A DNA stretch of 34,159 bases from Haematospirillum sp. H4485. GTDB taxonomy: Bacteria; Pseudomonadota; Alphaproteobacteria; Rhodospirillales; Rhodospirillaceae. Within the stretch, counting starts at the first letter, position 1, and each line of letters starts with the position of its first letter. The notes beneath the pieces were generated by a model that was given only the letters and a program-made list of their open reading frames with translations, made no database searches and was not told the origin of the DNA. A program made the position numbers and the translations under genes. The stretch is from the NCBI RefSeq assembly GCF_012102745.1, contig NZ_JAAVSY010000017.1:1-34159 (forward strand), read 5' to 3'. Shown piece by piece: positions 16,181 to 24,782 of the stretch.

Positions 16181-17171
16181 TCAAAGTATCACCGTCATTG
16201 CCGAGATTGGCTCGGTGCATGATGGCTCCATCGGCAATGCGCTTAAGGCCGTTGAGGTGGCTGCCGCTTGCGGTGCTGATGTGGTTAAGTTCCAGACCCA
16301 CATTGCCGAAGCCGAGACTCTTGCCGATGCACCCATGCCCTCGTACTTTAAGGGAGAGCCACGCATGGAGTATTTCCGTCGCACGGCTTTCAGTCTGTCA
16401 CAGTGGAAGCAGATAGCACAGCAATGCATCGAGCATGGTGTGCGTTTTCTCTCCTCGCCGTTCTCGCTGGAAGCTGTGGATCTTCTGGAAGAGGTAGGCG
16501 TTGAGCTCTACAAGATCCCTTCGGGTGAGGTCAGTAACGTGCCGCTCCTAGAGCGGGTTGCCGCTACGGGTAAGAAGGTTTACCTTTCTTCCGGCATGAG
16601 CAACTGGGCTGAGTTGGATCAGGCTGTGACGGCACTGCGCAAGGGTGGTCCCTTGGTGGTGATGCAATGCTCGTCCGCCTATCCTTGTGCGCCAGAGCGC
16701 GTCGGCCTCAACGTGATGCTGGAGATGCAGAGGCGCTATGATCTGCCTGTTGGCCTGTCAGATCATACTCTTGGTCATGCGGCCTGCATTTCGGCTGCTG
16801 CGCTGGGGGCCACGGTAGTGGAGAAGCATTTTACCTTCTCACGTTTGATGTACGGCAGTGACGCCAAGCACAGCATGGAGCCGGATGAGTTCAAGGTCTT
16901 CTGCTCCCATGTCAAGGAGGCCGCAATCATCCGCGCGAACCCGGTTGATAAGGATAACCTGCAGGACTACCGCGATATGAAGATCGTCTTTGAGAAGAGC
17001 GTAGTGACCGCCCGTGCTGTGCAGGCGGGGCAGTCCCTGCAGGCTGCCGACCTTGCCTTCAAGAAGCCTGGCGATGGCATTCCCGCTGCCCGTCATGCCG
17101 AGTTGTTGGGCCGGCAGGTGCGCCACGCCCTGACGCCTGACCACAAAATTACTTGGGAAGACCTTAAGTGA
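16173..17171 (+). CDS. neuB: N-acetylneuraminate synthase (NeuB family)
   Basis: Condenses phosphoenolpyruvate with ManNAc, or a related 6-deoxy sugar, to a nonulosonic acid. The 332-residue protein has the NeuB barrel domain, with VIAEIGSVHDGS at the start, VVKFQTH, FLSSPFS, YKIPSGEVSN, GLSDHTLG and VVEKHFTF. A C-terminal SAF (antifreeze-like) domain has KKPGDGIPAARH. I chose ATG 16173, which overlaps the upstream stop; the longer frame from 16095 lies inside the upstream gene. The stop overlaps neuC (GTGA). Because neuC and neuA follow and no legionaminic or pseudaminic precursor genes (LegB/LegC, PseB/PseC types) are present, Neu5Ac is the simplest product. The SVHDG variant of the usual NHNG loop leaves some room for another nonulosonate. 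Confidence 0.88.
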   Translation: MNDQSITVIAEIGSVHDGSIGNALKAVEVAAACGADVVKFQTHIAEAETLADAPMPSYFKGEPRMEYFRRTAFSLSQWKQIAQQCIEHGVRFLSSPFSLEAVDLLEEVGVELYKIPSGEVSNVPLLERVAATGKKVYLSSGMSNWAELDQAVTALRKGGPLVVMQCSSAYPCAPERVGLNVMLEMQRRYDLPVGLSDHTLGHAACISAAALGATVVEKHFTFSRLMYGSDAKHSMEPDEFKVFCSHVKEAAIIRANPVDKDNLQDYRDMKIVFEKSVVTARAVQAGQSLQAADLAFKKPGDGIPAARHAELLGRQVRHALTPDHKITWEDLK

Positions 17172-18319
17172 AGAAAATTTGCGTCGTCATCGGCTCGCGG
17201 GCCAATTACAGCAGCATCAAATCTGCGATGCGCGCCATCTATAAGCATCCGGATCTGGATCTCCAGATCATTGTTGGGGCGTCCGCCATCTTGGACCGCT
17301 ATGGCGCCGTGATCAATCTCATTGAGGAGGATGGGTTCACCGCTTCGGCCCGTGTCCATATGCTGATCGAAGGTGAGACGCCTGCTACCATGGCCAAGTC
17401 CACAGGTCTTGGTCTTCTGGAGCTGCCTACCCTCTTCGAGCAGATGAAGCCTGATGTGGTACTGACGGTCGGTGACCGTTTCGAGACCATGGCCACCACG
17501 CTAGCTGCGGCGTACATGAACATTCCGGTGGCCCATACCATGGGCGGTGAAGTTAGCGGCACTATCGACGAAAGCATTCGTCACGCGGTTACCAAGTTTG
17601 CCCACATCCATTTCCCGGCCTGTGAAGGTGCGCGCGAGCGCATAATACGTCTGGGCGAGATGCCTAAGCATGTGCATATGGTGGGCTGTCCGCGTATCGA
17701 TCTGGTGGCCGATATCCTTAACGCACCTGAGATCTCGCTCGAGTCTGCGCTTTTCGACAGGGGTGTCGGAGAAATGCTTAACTTCGACCATCCATTTGTG
17801 CTTGTGTCCCAGCACCCGGTGACCACGGAGTATGGTGCGGGTGAAGCTCAGATCACGATGACTCTCGAAGCCATCCGTGAGCTTGATTTGCCAGCCATCG
17901 TACTTTGGCCTAACGCTGACGCGGGCTCGGACGACATTGCCCGTGGCATCCGCAAGTGGCGCGAGCGCAAGCTGGACCGGTACATGCATTTCTTCAAGAA
18001 TCTGCCAATCGAGACCTATGTGCGTTTGATGCGAAAAGCGGCCTGTCTAGTTGGCAATTCCAGCAGCGGTATTCGCGAAGGGGCCTTTATTGGCACGCCG
18101 GTTGTTAACATCGGGACCCGGCAGACTGCTCGTGACCGTGGCAGCAATGTGCTGGATGTGCCCCATAGCAAATATGAGATCCAGGCAGCCATAGCCCAGC
18201 AGATGAACCACGGCCCTTACGCCATGGAGCCCATCTATGGCGATGGCCGTGCGGGTCAGCGCATCGCCGAAATTCTTTCCACTGAGGAGGTGGATGTGCA
18301 GAAATGCATCACCTATTGA
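17168..18319 (+). CDS. neuC: UDP-N-acetylglucosamine 2-epimerase, hydrolysing (NeuC)
   Basis: Releases ManNAc and UDP from UDP-GlcNAc to feed NeuB. The 383-residue protein has the family start VIGSRANYSSIKSAM, then VVLTVGDRFETMATTLAA, HTMGGEVSGTIDESIRHA, a VSQHPVTTEYG stretch and the UDP-binding end VGNSSSGIREG. Length is close to E. coli NeuC. The start is GTG 17168, overlapping the neuB stop. The related LegG enzyme acts on UDP-diNAcBac in legionaminic acid synthesis and cannot be excluded by eye, but its partner genes are absent here. Confidence 0.88.
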   Translation: MKKICVVIGSRANYSSIKSAMRAIYKHPDLDLQIIVGASAILDRYGAVINLIEEDGFTASARVHMLIEGETPATMAKSTGLGLLELPTLFEQMKPDVVLTVGDRFETMATTLAAAYMNIPVAHTMGGEVSGTIDESIRHAVTKFAHIHFPACEGARERIIRLGEMPKHVHMVGCPRIDLVADILNAPEISLESALFDRGVGEMLNFDHPFVLVSQHPVTTEYGAGEAQITMTLEAIRELDLPAIVLWPNADAGSDDIARGIRKWRERKLDRYMHFFKNLPIETYVRLMRKAACLVGNSSSGIREGAFIGTPVVNIGTRQTARDRGSNVLDVPHSKYEIQAAIAQQMNHGPYAMEPIYGDGRAGQRIAEILSTEEVDVQKCITY

Positions 18320-18336
18320 CCCCGGGCGATTGAGAT

Positions 18337-19035
18337 ATGAGCATTGTTGCGGTTATCCCGGCGCGGGGGGGGTCCAAGGGTATCCCGCGCAAGAATCTTA
18401 TGCAGATCGCCGGTCGGCCGCTGATTGCCTATGCCATCGAGGTTGCGCGGAATGCCGACTCCGTAGACCGTGTGCTGATCTCGACCGACGATAGCGAGAT
18501 TGCCGACGTCGCGCGTGAACTGGGGGCAGAGGTGCCATTCCTGCGCCCCCCGGAGCTGGCTGAGGACACGGCCCCCATGCTAGGGGTATTGAGCCATGCG
18601 TTGGCATGGCTGGAGTCTCAGGATGTGGCAGTGGAAGCGCTTGTTCTGTTGCAGCCTACCTCGCCGTTACGCACGGGTCAGCATGTCGAAGAGGCTATAG
18701 CACTGTTCCGCTCGGCTCCTGCCAGCAGCGTTGTCAGTGTGGTGGAAGTGCCGCACCAGTTCAATCCAGTTTCGGTGATGAAACTTTCTGCTCAGAGGAC
18801 TCTTGCTCCCTTTCTTGAGGATCAGGTCATCGCTACTAGGCGGCAGGATAAGCCCAAGGCCTATGCCCGCAATGGACCGGTGGTGCTCGTCTGTCATCCG
18901 GACACGCTTCGTTCCGGCGAACTCTATGGAGAAAGGTGCGTGCCCTATCTCATGTCGGAAAAAGACTCTCTGGACATTGATACCCCAGAAGACCTGACCC
19001 TAGCTGAGCAAGTTTTGCTCGACCGGAGGCGCTGA
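18337..19035 (+). CDS. neuA: CMP-N-acetylneuraminate cytidylyltransferase
   Basis: Activates sialic acid with CTP to CMP-sialic acid, the donor for sialyltransferases. The 232-residue protein is the single-domain form, like the meningococcal enzyme. It carries the signature IPARGGSKGIPRKN near residues 7-20, the ISTDDSEIA and LQPTSPLR motifs, the ARNGPV stretch and the DIDTPEDL end. It starts 17 bases after neuC. Its stop is followed directly by the ATG of the KpsS-like gene (TGAATG), with GGAGG in its last codons acting as the next ribosome site. This tight coupling suggests that the next protein uses the CMP-sugar. Confidence 0.92.
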   Translation: MSIVAVIPARGGSKGIPRKNLMQIAGRPLIAYAIEVARNADSVDRVLISTDDSEIADVARELGAEVPFLRPPELAEDTAPMLGVLSHALAWLESQDVAVEALVLLQPTSPLRTGQHVEEAIALFRSAPASSVVSVVEVPHQFNPVSVMKLSAQRTLAPFLEDQVIATRRQDKPKAYARNGPVVLVCHPDTLRSGELYGERCVPYLMSEKDSLDIDTPEDLTLAEQVLLDRRR

Positions 19036-20754
19036 ATGGAAGCAGTGCTGTGTCGTCTCAGGCGCTTGGTTGAAACTTCACATCATCTGCGTGCTCCCTT
19101 GATGTTACTGCGCAAGCTTTGGCGCGATCGGAGGTGTATTGGGCGCATTGCAATTGATTTGCTTGAGACGTATCGTGCAACAAACTTTCTGCGGCTGGTC
19201 CCGGTAACGAGTATCGGACGGACTCTGAATCTATATGCTGTTGATGACGATTCCATCTATGGGTTGAAGCTGATGGCGTTCATCAGCCAAGCTCTGCGCT
19301 TGGAGGGCTGGCAGATCCAGGTGGTGCTGCGTAACCGGTCCATGATATTGGGGCGAGCCTACTTCAGAGCTTTCGGCATTCGTCGTTTTGCTTATCTGGA
19401 GGACCATTGTCTCGCCGACGATGAGCGTGCGTTTTGCGGGCTTAAGGCGCAGGAGTTTCTGGATGGACCACTGAGCCTGCAAGGCATCAAGGCTTGGACT
19501 TTTGAAGGCTGCTGGATCGGTCCGCAAATTATTTCGACGCTGTCGCGCATCCGGTTTGAAGGCAGTGTAGATTTTACGAATCCGGAAGTCCGGCGTTGCC
19601 TGCGGGGACTGCTTGTGTCGACGCTGGAGCATGTGCTTCGTGCTCGCAAGCTTATCGAACAGCACCCTGCAGACTTGGCGCTAACCATTGAGGCTAACTA
19701 TGCTGTATTTGGTCCCTTGGTAGATGTGGCTATCTGCCACGGCTGCAACGTCATCCAGATGGTTCAGCCGTGGAAGGACGACGCACTGACCTTCCGGCGC
19801 ATAACCCCGGTTACCCGGCGCGACCACCCCTCGTCGGTTGCTCGGAATACGTTGGATTTTCTGGTGCTGCGGCCTTGGACAGACCGCGAACAGCAGGTGC
19901 TGGACCAGATGTTCAAGGACCGTTATGGCGGGCGCTGGTTTCTGCAGGAGCGCAACCAGTGCAATACCCGTTATTACACGCCAGATGAACTGACCCAGCG
20001 CTTCCGGCTTGATCGTGCCAAACCCACGGCCGTGGTATTTTCGCAAGTCTTGTGGGATGCCAACCTTTTTTATGGTGATGATCTGTTTGAGGATGCGGGC
20101 GAGTGGTTTGTTGAAACCGTTCGGGCGGCCTGTGCCAACCCGGCCCTGAACTGGCTCATCAAGCTGCATCCTGCCAATGTTTGGAAGCGCAAGTACGAGG
20201 GCATTACACAGGAGTATGCGGAGCAGGTGCTGATCGACCGATCCATAGGCACACTGCCAGATCACGTTATGCTCATTGCTGCTGACGACGACATCAGCAC
20301 GCTTTCGCTGTTCGAGTTCATCGACTATGGTGTCACCGTGCGCGGTACCTCGGGCATGGAGCTGGTGTGTTTCGGTAAGCATTGCGTAACGGCCGGTACC
20401 GGGCGGTATTCGGGGTTAGGATTCACACTGGATAGCACGAGCCGTCAGCAGTACCTGCAGCGCTTGGCTTGCCTACACAAGCAGGCTGCCATGAATGACG
20501 AAGAAATTCTGCGCGCCAAGTGGCATGCTTACGCAGCTTTTGCGCTCCGGCTTTGGCCAATGTTGAGCGCAAAAGCTGAGTTCATGTACAGGGATCAGGG
20601 CAGAGATCCGATGGATCACAACTTGAGGCTTGTGGTGGATTCGATCGATGAACTACTTCATCGGGGTGACTTGGCTGCCTGGGGCCGCTGGGCTGAAGGA
20701 GACGCGGTGGACTTCGTCTGCCACCAGCCCGAACTGGCTGGTTCAGCGGCGTGA
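19036..20754 (+). CDS. KpsS/KpsC-like capsule polysaccharide protein; candidate sialyltransferase
   Basis: A 572-residue protein without signal peptide or clear membrane segment. The C-terminal half carries what looks like the signature of the capsule polysaccharide biosynthesis family (KpsS/KpsC, LipB): IKLHP at residues 375-379, a LSLFEFIDYGVTVRGTSGME stretch near 424-443, then CFGKHC and AGTGRYSGLGFT to about 464. KpsC and KpsS transfer Kdo from CMP-Kdo. Sialic acid is the closest chemical relative of Kdo and is also CMP-activated, and this gene abuts neuA with coupled translation. I therefore infer a sialyltransferase or similar CMP-nonulosonate transferase. The N-terminal 300 residues match nothing I recognise. 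No other sialyltransferase-type protein is visible. The stop overlaps the next start (GTGA). Confidence 0.6.
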   Translation: MEAVLCRLRRLVETSHHLRAPLMLLRKLWRDRRCIGRIAIDLLETYRATNFLRLVPVTSIGRTLNLYAVDDDSIYGLKLMAFISQALRLEGWQIQVVLRNRSMILGRAYFRAFGIRRFAYLEDHCLADDERAFCGLKAQEFLDGPLSLQGIKAWTFEGCWIGPQIISTLSRIRFEGSVDFTNPEVRRCLRGLLVSTLEHVLRARKLIEQHPADLALTIEANYAVFGPLVDVAICHGCNVIQMVQPWKDDALTFRRITPVTRRDHPSSVARNTLDFLVLRPWTDREQQVLDQMFKDRYGGRWFLQERNQCNTRYYTPDELTQRFRLDRAKPTAVVFSQVLWDANLFYGDDLFEDAGEWFVETVRAACANPALNWLIKLHPANVWKRKYEGITQEYAEQVLIDRSIGTLPDHVMLIAADDDISTLSLFEFIDYGVTVRGTSGMELVCFGKHCVTAGTGRYSGLGFTLDSTSRQQYLQRLACLHKQAAMNDEEILRAKWHAYAAFALRLWPMLSAKAEFMYRDQGRDPMDHNLRLVVDSIDELLHRGDLAAWGRWAEGDAVDFVCHQPELAGSAA

Positions 20755-22049
20755 GGGTCGTTCATCTGAGCCATACAGATGGTGGGGCTGGGGCAGGACG
20801 CGCAGTCTACCGCATCCATGCCGCCTTGTGTGAGTTGGGGGTGGATTCGCGCATGCTGGTCAGTCGGAAGCGCACAGCGGATCCCTCGGTACAGGCAATG
20901 TCCGGCTCCGGCCTTGGGCACTGGCGGGTCAGTGTGGCCGAGTACTTGGAGGCCCGTGCCGGGCGTGCGCTGGCGCGGGATGCCTCGGTTTTCCTGTCAC
21001 CAGCACTGTACGGCTATTTCCACCCGATGCGCGCCGAAGTGGTACGAGGGGCCGATGTTGTGGCTATCTACTGGATCAACGGCGCCTTCATCACGCTGGA
21101 GAGCCTAGCAGGGATCAACAAGCCCCTAGTGTGGCGATTGTCTGATGTCTGGCCCTTCACCGGAGGTTGTCACTACCCCGGGACTTGTGAACGATTTGAA
21201 AATCAGTGTGGCGACTGTCCCCAGTTGCGTCAGCCTGGCCCGGAGGACGCTACACATCGCCTCTGGCTGCGTAAAAAGCACGCATGGCGTACGCTGGACC
21301 TGACCGTTGTCGCCCCGAGCAACTGGATAGCCGGGTTGGCGCGACGCAGCTCGCTGTTTGCCGACTGGCGCGTTGAAGTTATTCCGACTGGCGTGGACCT
21401 CGAACGCTATTGCCCGGGGGATCGCTCGGCTGCCCGGGCTCGCTGGGGCTTGCCGCAGGACAGATTGTTGATCCTGTTCGGCGCCATGAGCCCGACGGAC
21501 GACGTGCGCAAGGGCTATAGGGAACTCCGGAGAGCACTTGAGGTTGTTGCGCAGAGCCCGCTGGCGTCTCGCATACTGGCCGTGGTGTTTGGTAGCGACG
21601 TCCCCCTGCCGGCTGATCTGTTGCCCGTACCTGCCGTGTCACTGGGACGACTGGAGGGCGATGAGGTCCTGAAAGCGGCATACAACTGCGCCGACGTGGT
21701 GGTAGTGCCTTCACTGGAGGACAATCTACCCAATGTTGCGCTGGAAGCCATTGCTTGTGGTGCGCCGGTGGCAGCTTTCGATGTTTGCGGAATGCCGGAC
21801 ATCGTGACGGATAGCTGGAATGGTCGGTTGATTCCTCAAGCTGATCCGGAAGGCCTAGGGTGGGCGTTGGTGGAAATATTGTCGGATAGCAAGAGGTTGC
21901 TGACGATGCGTTTCAACGCACGGCAGCGTGCGCAGCAGAGCTTTTCTTTGAAAGACCAAGCCAACGCTTACCGAGCACTTTATGAACAGATTCTTGCTCG
22001 GCGTCCGATCAAAGACAGTCAACGTTCGAGTAGCGGGGGTCTCAATTGA
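20751..22049 (+). CDS. Glycosyltransferase family 4 (WcaC-like)
   Basis: A 432-residue GT-B enzyme. The N-terminal domain has HLSHTDGGAGAGRAVYRIH and a SDVWPFTGGCHY stretch followed by a Cys-rich loop (C-x4-C near the GGCHYPGTC stretch, then CGDC). This pattern is shared with colanic-acid WcaC-type transferases. The C-terminal donor domain has VIPTGVDLERY, VVVPSLEDNLPNVALEAIAC (E-x7-E type) and GMPDIV. It starts at GTG 20751, overlapping the upstream stop, and its own stop overlaps the next start (TTGA), so it is inside a coupled run of genes. WcaC is thought to be a fucosyl or related transferase, which fits GDP-fucose synthesis here, but the donor is an inference. Confidence 0.8.
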   Translation: MRVVHLSHTDGGAGAGRAVYRIHAALCELGVDSRMLVSRKRTADPSVQAMSGSGLGHWRVSVAEYLEARAGRALARDASVFLSPALYGYFHPMRAEVVRGADVVAIYWINGAFITLESLAGINKPLVWRLSDVWPFTGGCHYPGTCERFENQCGDCPQLRQPGPEDATHRLWLRKKHAWRTLDLTVVAPSNWIAGLARRSSLFADWRVEVIPTGVDLERYCPGDRSAARARWGLPQDRLLILFGAMSPTDDVRKGYRELRRALEVVAQSPLASRILAVVFGSDVPLPADLLPVPAVSLGRLEGDEVLKAAYNCADVVVVPSLEDNLPNVALEAIACGAPVAAFDVCGMPDIVTDSWNGRLIPQADPEGLGWALVEILSDSKRLLTMRFNARQRAQQSFSLKDQANAYRALYEQILARRPIKDSQRSSSGGLN

Positions 22050-22765
22050 CACAAGAGAATTCAGCAAAGAGAAATGCCGAGGCAAAATCCCTTCAATGGA
22101 CTGGTGATCTGGTTCAAAAGTTCTGGGACTATCAGTCTTTATTTCCGGAGCACTATTTCACCAGTTTATACGGCGATCGGATAGTGGGTGCTGTGCGCAA
22201 CTACGTGCCTCGGAGGGCTCGAGTCCTTGATTATGCCTGCGGCACAGGTGCGCTAACAGGGTATTTGTTGCACTCAGGGTTTTCTGTTGGGGCCTGTGAT
22301 CTTTCACCTGATTCGGTTGCGTATGTGCAGAAAAATTATGCCGGGCATCCGGCGTTTTGCGGAGCTTGGACAATCGATGATTTGCTCGCAGGCGAGGAGC
22401 GATTTGACGCCGTTGTCTTGGTCGAACTTATCGAGCATGTGGATGATACCGTACTAACGAAAGTAATGGCTGATTTACGTAAGCTTCTGGCGCCAGATGG
22501 CATGGTGATTATGACCACACCAAATGACGAGGACTTGGCTATCGAAATGGTGTATTGCCCTTGTTGTAATCACACATTCCATCGATGGCAGCACGTTCGT
22601 AGCTGGAATGGAAGAACTCTTGCCGCTTTTTTAGTCGCGCATGGCCTTGAATTAGTGTCTACGAATGAAATTGATTTCTCACTGAGTCAGAAAATGGCTT
22701 TGTTCGCTACTATTTGCATCGTTTGTTCCAGACTGTACTTCGACGTAAGCAGCCACACCTGCTAG
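22046..22765 (+). CDS. Class I SAM-dependent methyltransferase
   Basis: A 239-residue methyltransferase with the SAM loop VLDYACGTGALTGYL near residues 60-74, then GACDLSPDSVAYV, VVLVELIEHVDD and a LAPDGMVIMTTPN strand, as in UbiG/COQ3-like small-molecule methyltransferases. A YCPCCNHTFHRWQH stretch near residue 170 places a Cys-x2-Cys and two His where a metal could bind. The start is TTG 22046, overlapping the previous stop. GC content falls towards the end, and the C-terminus (CIVCSRLYFDVSS) looks unlike a family end, so the last 20 or so residues may have been altered at a module joint. The target is probably a repeat-unit sugar. Confidence 0.7.
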   Translation: MTQENSAKRNAEAKSLQWTGDLVQKFWDYQSLFPEHYFTSLYGDRIVGAVRNYVPRRARVLDYACGTGALTGYLLHSGFSVGACDLSPDSVAYVQKNYAGHPAFCGAWTIDDLLAGEERFDAVVLVELIEHVDDTVLTKVMADLRKLLAPDGMVIMTTPNDEDLAIEMVYCPCCNHTFHRWQHVRSWNGRTLAAFLVAHGLELVSTNEIDFSLSQKMALFATICIVCSRLYFDVSSHTC

Positions 22766-22775
22766 CCGTTGCCAA

Positions 22776-22803
22776 AATGGTGCAATACCAGAATGGTGTA
22801 ATA
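22776..22803. repeat. Pair of 12-base near-identical direct repeats in an 89-base gap
   Basis: AATGGTGCAATA (22776-22787) and AATGGTGTAATA (22792-22803) differ at one base and repeat every 16 bases. They lie between the methyltransferase stop and the GT2 start. They could be a protein-binding site or a chance or slippage product. There is no clear promoter. Confidence 0.35.
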
Positions 22804-22854
22804 TAAAGAGGGAGTCAGCTTGAGCCGGTCATCTGAAGTATTTCGTCGTGTTTC

Positions 22855-23637
22855 ATGAGCAATATTTTGAGCCCATCAATTTCGGTTATCACTGTTGTTC
22901 GCAATGGCGCGTCGGTTATTGCCGACTGTATCGACAGTGTGCTCGCCCAGCCGATCGAGGATTTGGAATATATCATCATCGATGGCGCTTCGACCGATGG
23001 GACACTGGAGATCATTCAGCGCTATGGCGACAGGATCTCGGTCTGCATCAGCGAGCCCGATCGGGGCTTGTACGACGCGATGAACAAGGGACTGCGTCTG
23101 GCTCGTGGTCGTTACATCCATTTCCTGAACGCCGACGACCGCTACGTGGCGCCGGATGCCTTGACTAGTTTATTGCCACAGCTCGACGAGAGTACGGTCT
23201 GCTACGGTGCGATGATCTATCAGGAAGAGGATGGACGGCAGCGACGTCTTGGTTCACCTTTTTCGTGGGAACGGGAGTTGGTGGAATCGCACGTTCCGCA
23301 GCCGACGTTGTTCGTTCCAACACGTATGTATCGCGAGGTTGGCGAGTTTGATCTGAAATATTGCATCTCCGCCGACTATGACATGGTCCTGCGCCTTGCT
23401 AAGCGCTTTCCGGTTCGTTTCATCGAGCAGCCTGTGACTTTGATGATGGCCGGCGGTATCAGCTATGCGCAGATGGGACGTACTTTCAAGGAGTCCGCCC
23501 GAGTATCGATCAGCCACGGCCGTCCGGTCGGGCTTGCCTACCTAACCTATCTGCGCCACATGCTTACTTGGCAGATAGCGCGGCACCTGCCGGTATCATG
23601 CATCGAGTTCTTGCGCAGGTTGCGAGGTCGTATATGA
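22855..23637 (+). CDS. Glycosyltransferase family 2
   Basis: A 260-residue GT-A enzyme with the family start SVITVVRNGASVIADCIDSV, the EYIIIDGASTDGT nucleotide-sugar motif, SEPDRGLYDAMNKGL and a metal-binding NADD (Asp94-Asp95). Later residues include QPTLF and ISADYDMVLRL. This subgroup is common in O-antigen loci for transferring GlcNAc, Gal or similar sugars. The start ATG 22855 follows the 89-base gap, and the stop overlaps the next start (ATGA). Inverting mechanism and UDP-sugar donor are expected from the family; acceptor and linkage are unknown. Confidence 0.85.
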   Translation: MSNILSPSISVITVVRNGASVIADCIDSVLAQPIEDLEYIIIDGASTDGTLEIIQRYGDRISVCISEPDRGLYDAMNKGLRLARGRYIHFLNADDRYVAPDALTSLLPQLDESTVCYGAMIYQEEDGRQRRLGSPFSWERELVESHVPQPTLFVPTRMYREVGEFDLKYCISADYDMVLRLAKRFPVRFIEQPVTLMMAGGISYAQMGRTFKESARVSISHGRPVGLAYLTYLRHMLTWQIARHLPVSCIEFLRRLRGRI

Positions 23638-24770
23638 GCATCAATGTTGCACATGTCATGCGTACTTACGGTATCCACGGCGGCGAAAGTCAGCTGGCGC
23701 AGCTGTTTAGTTCTTTTTCGGAACCGGGCTTTCAGCATTTCTTCTTCTTTGTCTATCGCGATGAAGTCTGCCAAGGGCACTTCTCGGCGATCCCTCAATT
23801 GCAAACGGAGACGCTGTTGGACTTGCGGTCCAAAGTCTTTCCGTCTCTGCGCAGGGAAATGCTGGCTCTCCTGTTTCTGCTTCCTATCCTGCAGGTCCGC
23901 CTGATTCTGGCTTTGCGAAGGAATCAATGCCGCATCTGTGTTGCCCATGGTGTACAGGGTGCCATGGTGGCTTGGCTCGCCGCGACATTTCTGCGAAAGG
24001 TGCGCTTTGTATACGTCCATCGGGGCACCAAGTCTGCGCAAGGCAAGAACCCCCTTTTTAAGTTGCTCTACCGTCCCTTCGATGTGATCGCCGGCGTTTC
24101 GCGCGCTTCAGCCGATTCATTGCGAGACCTTGCGCCCGGTAAAAAGCTGATTGCTATTGAAAACGGCATCGACTGGCAAGCAATTGAAGCCGAGCTCGGT
24201 CAATGCCCCACCGTAGCGCGTAGTGATCGTTTTGTCATCGTGTGCGTTGGCCGTCTTCTGCCTGCCAAGGGACAATCGCTGATTCTCGAGGCGTTCGCTG
24301 ACGTACAAACTAAAGTGCCAGGTGCAGAGTTGTTTGTTATTGGCACTGGGCCTGATGCGGCAATCTTGCAGCGACGCGCCGAACAGCTAGGCATTTCCGA
24401 CACCGTACGCTTCCTCGGTGATCGCAAGGACGTTGTATGCTTATTGGGCCAGAGCAATGTGTTCGTGCATGCGTCCGAGTCAGAGGGCTTAAGTAATGCG
24501 GTCTTGGAAGCTATGGCAGTCGGACTGCCCAGCATTGTGCTCGCAGCGCCAGGTGTCACTGAATGCCATGTCGAAGCGGAAACCGCGTTTGTCATTTCAC
24601 GCTCACATGCCGAGCTGAGCGCGTGTCTGCTTCTGCTTGCGGTAGATCCGTTCTTGTGCAAGCGCATGGGCCAAGCAGCGCGAGCACGGGTTCGCGAGCA
24701 CTATTCGATTGCTGAAAATTGCAAGCGCTATGCAGCGCTCTACTATCAACTCATCTCCCTCCAGAATTAG
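23634..24770 (+). CDS. Glycosyltransferase family 4
   Basis: A 378-residue GT-B retaining-type enzyme. The N-terminus has VMRTYGIHGGESQLAQLF. The donor domain contains AIENGIDW, VCVGRLLPAKGQSLILEAF, LFVIGTGPD, VRFLGDRKDV and FVHASESEGLSNAVLEAMAV with the E-x7-E signature. I chose ATG 23634 (ATGA overlap with the GT2 stop); the longer frame from 23568 lies inside the upstream gene. It probably adds the sugar next to that added by the GT2 enzyme. Donor is unknown. Confidence 0.85.
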   Translation: MSINVAHVMRTYGIHGGESQLAQLFSSFSEPGFQHFFFFVYRDEVCQGHFSAIPQLQTETLLDLRSKVFPSLRREMLALLFLLPILQVRLILALRRNQCRICVAHGVQGAMVAWLAATFLRKVRFVYVHRGTKSAQGKNPLFKLLYRPFDVIAGVSRASADSLRDLAPGKKLIAIENGIDWQAIEAELGQCPTVARSDRFVIVCVGRLLPAKGQSLILEAFADVQTKVPGAELFVIGTGPDAAILQRRAEQLGISDTVRFLGDRKDVVCLLGQSNVFVHASESEGLSNAVLEAMAVGLPSIVLAAPGVTECHVEAETAFVISRSHAELSACLLLLAVDPFLCKRMGQAARARVREHYSIAENCKRYAALYYQLISLQN

Positions 24771-24782
24771 TGAGCTTTTGAC

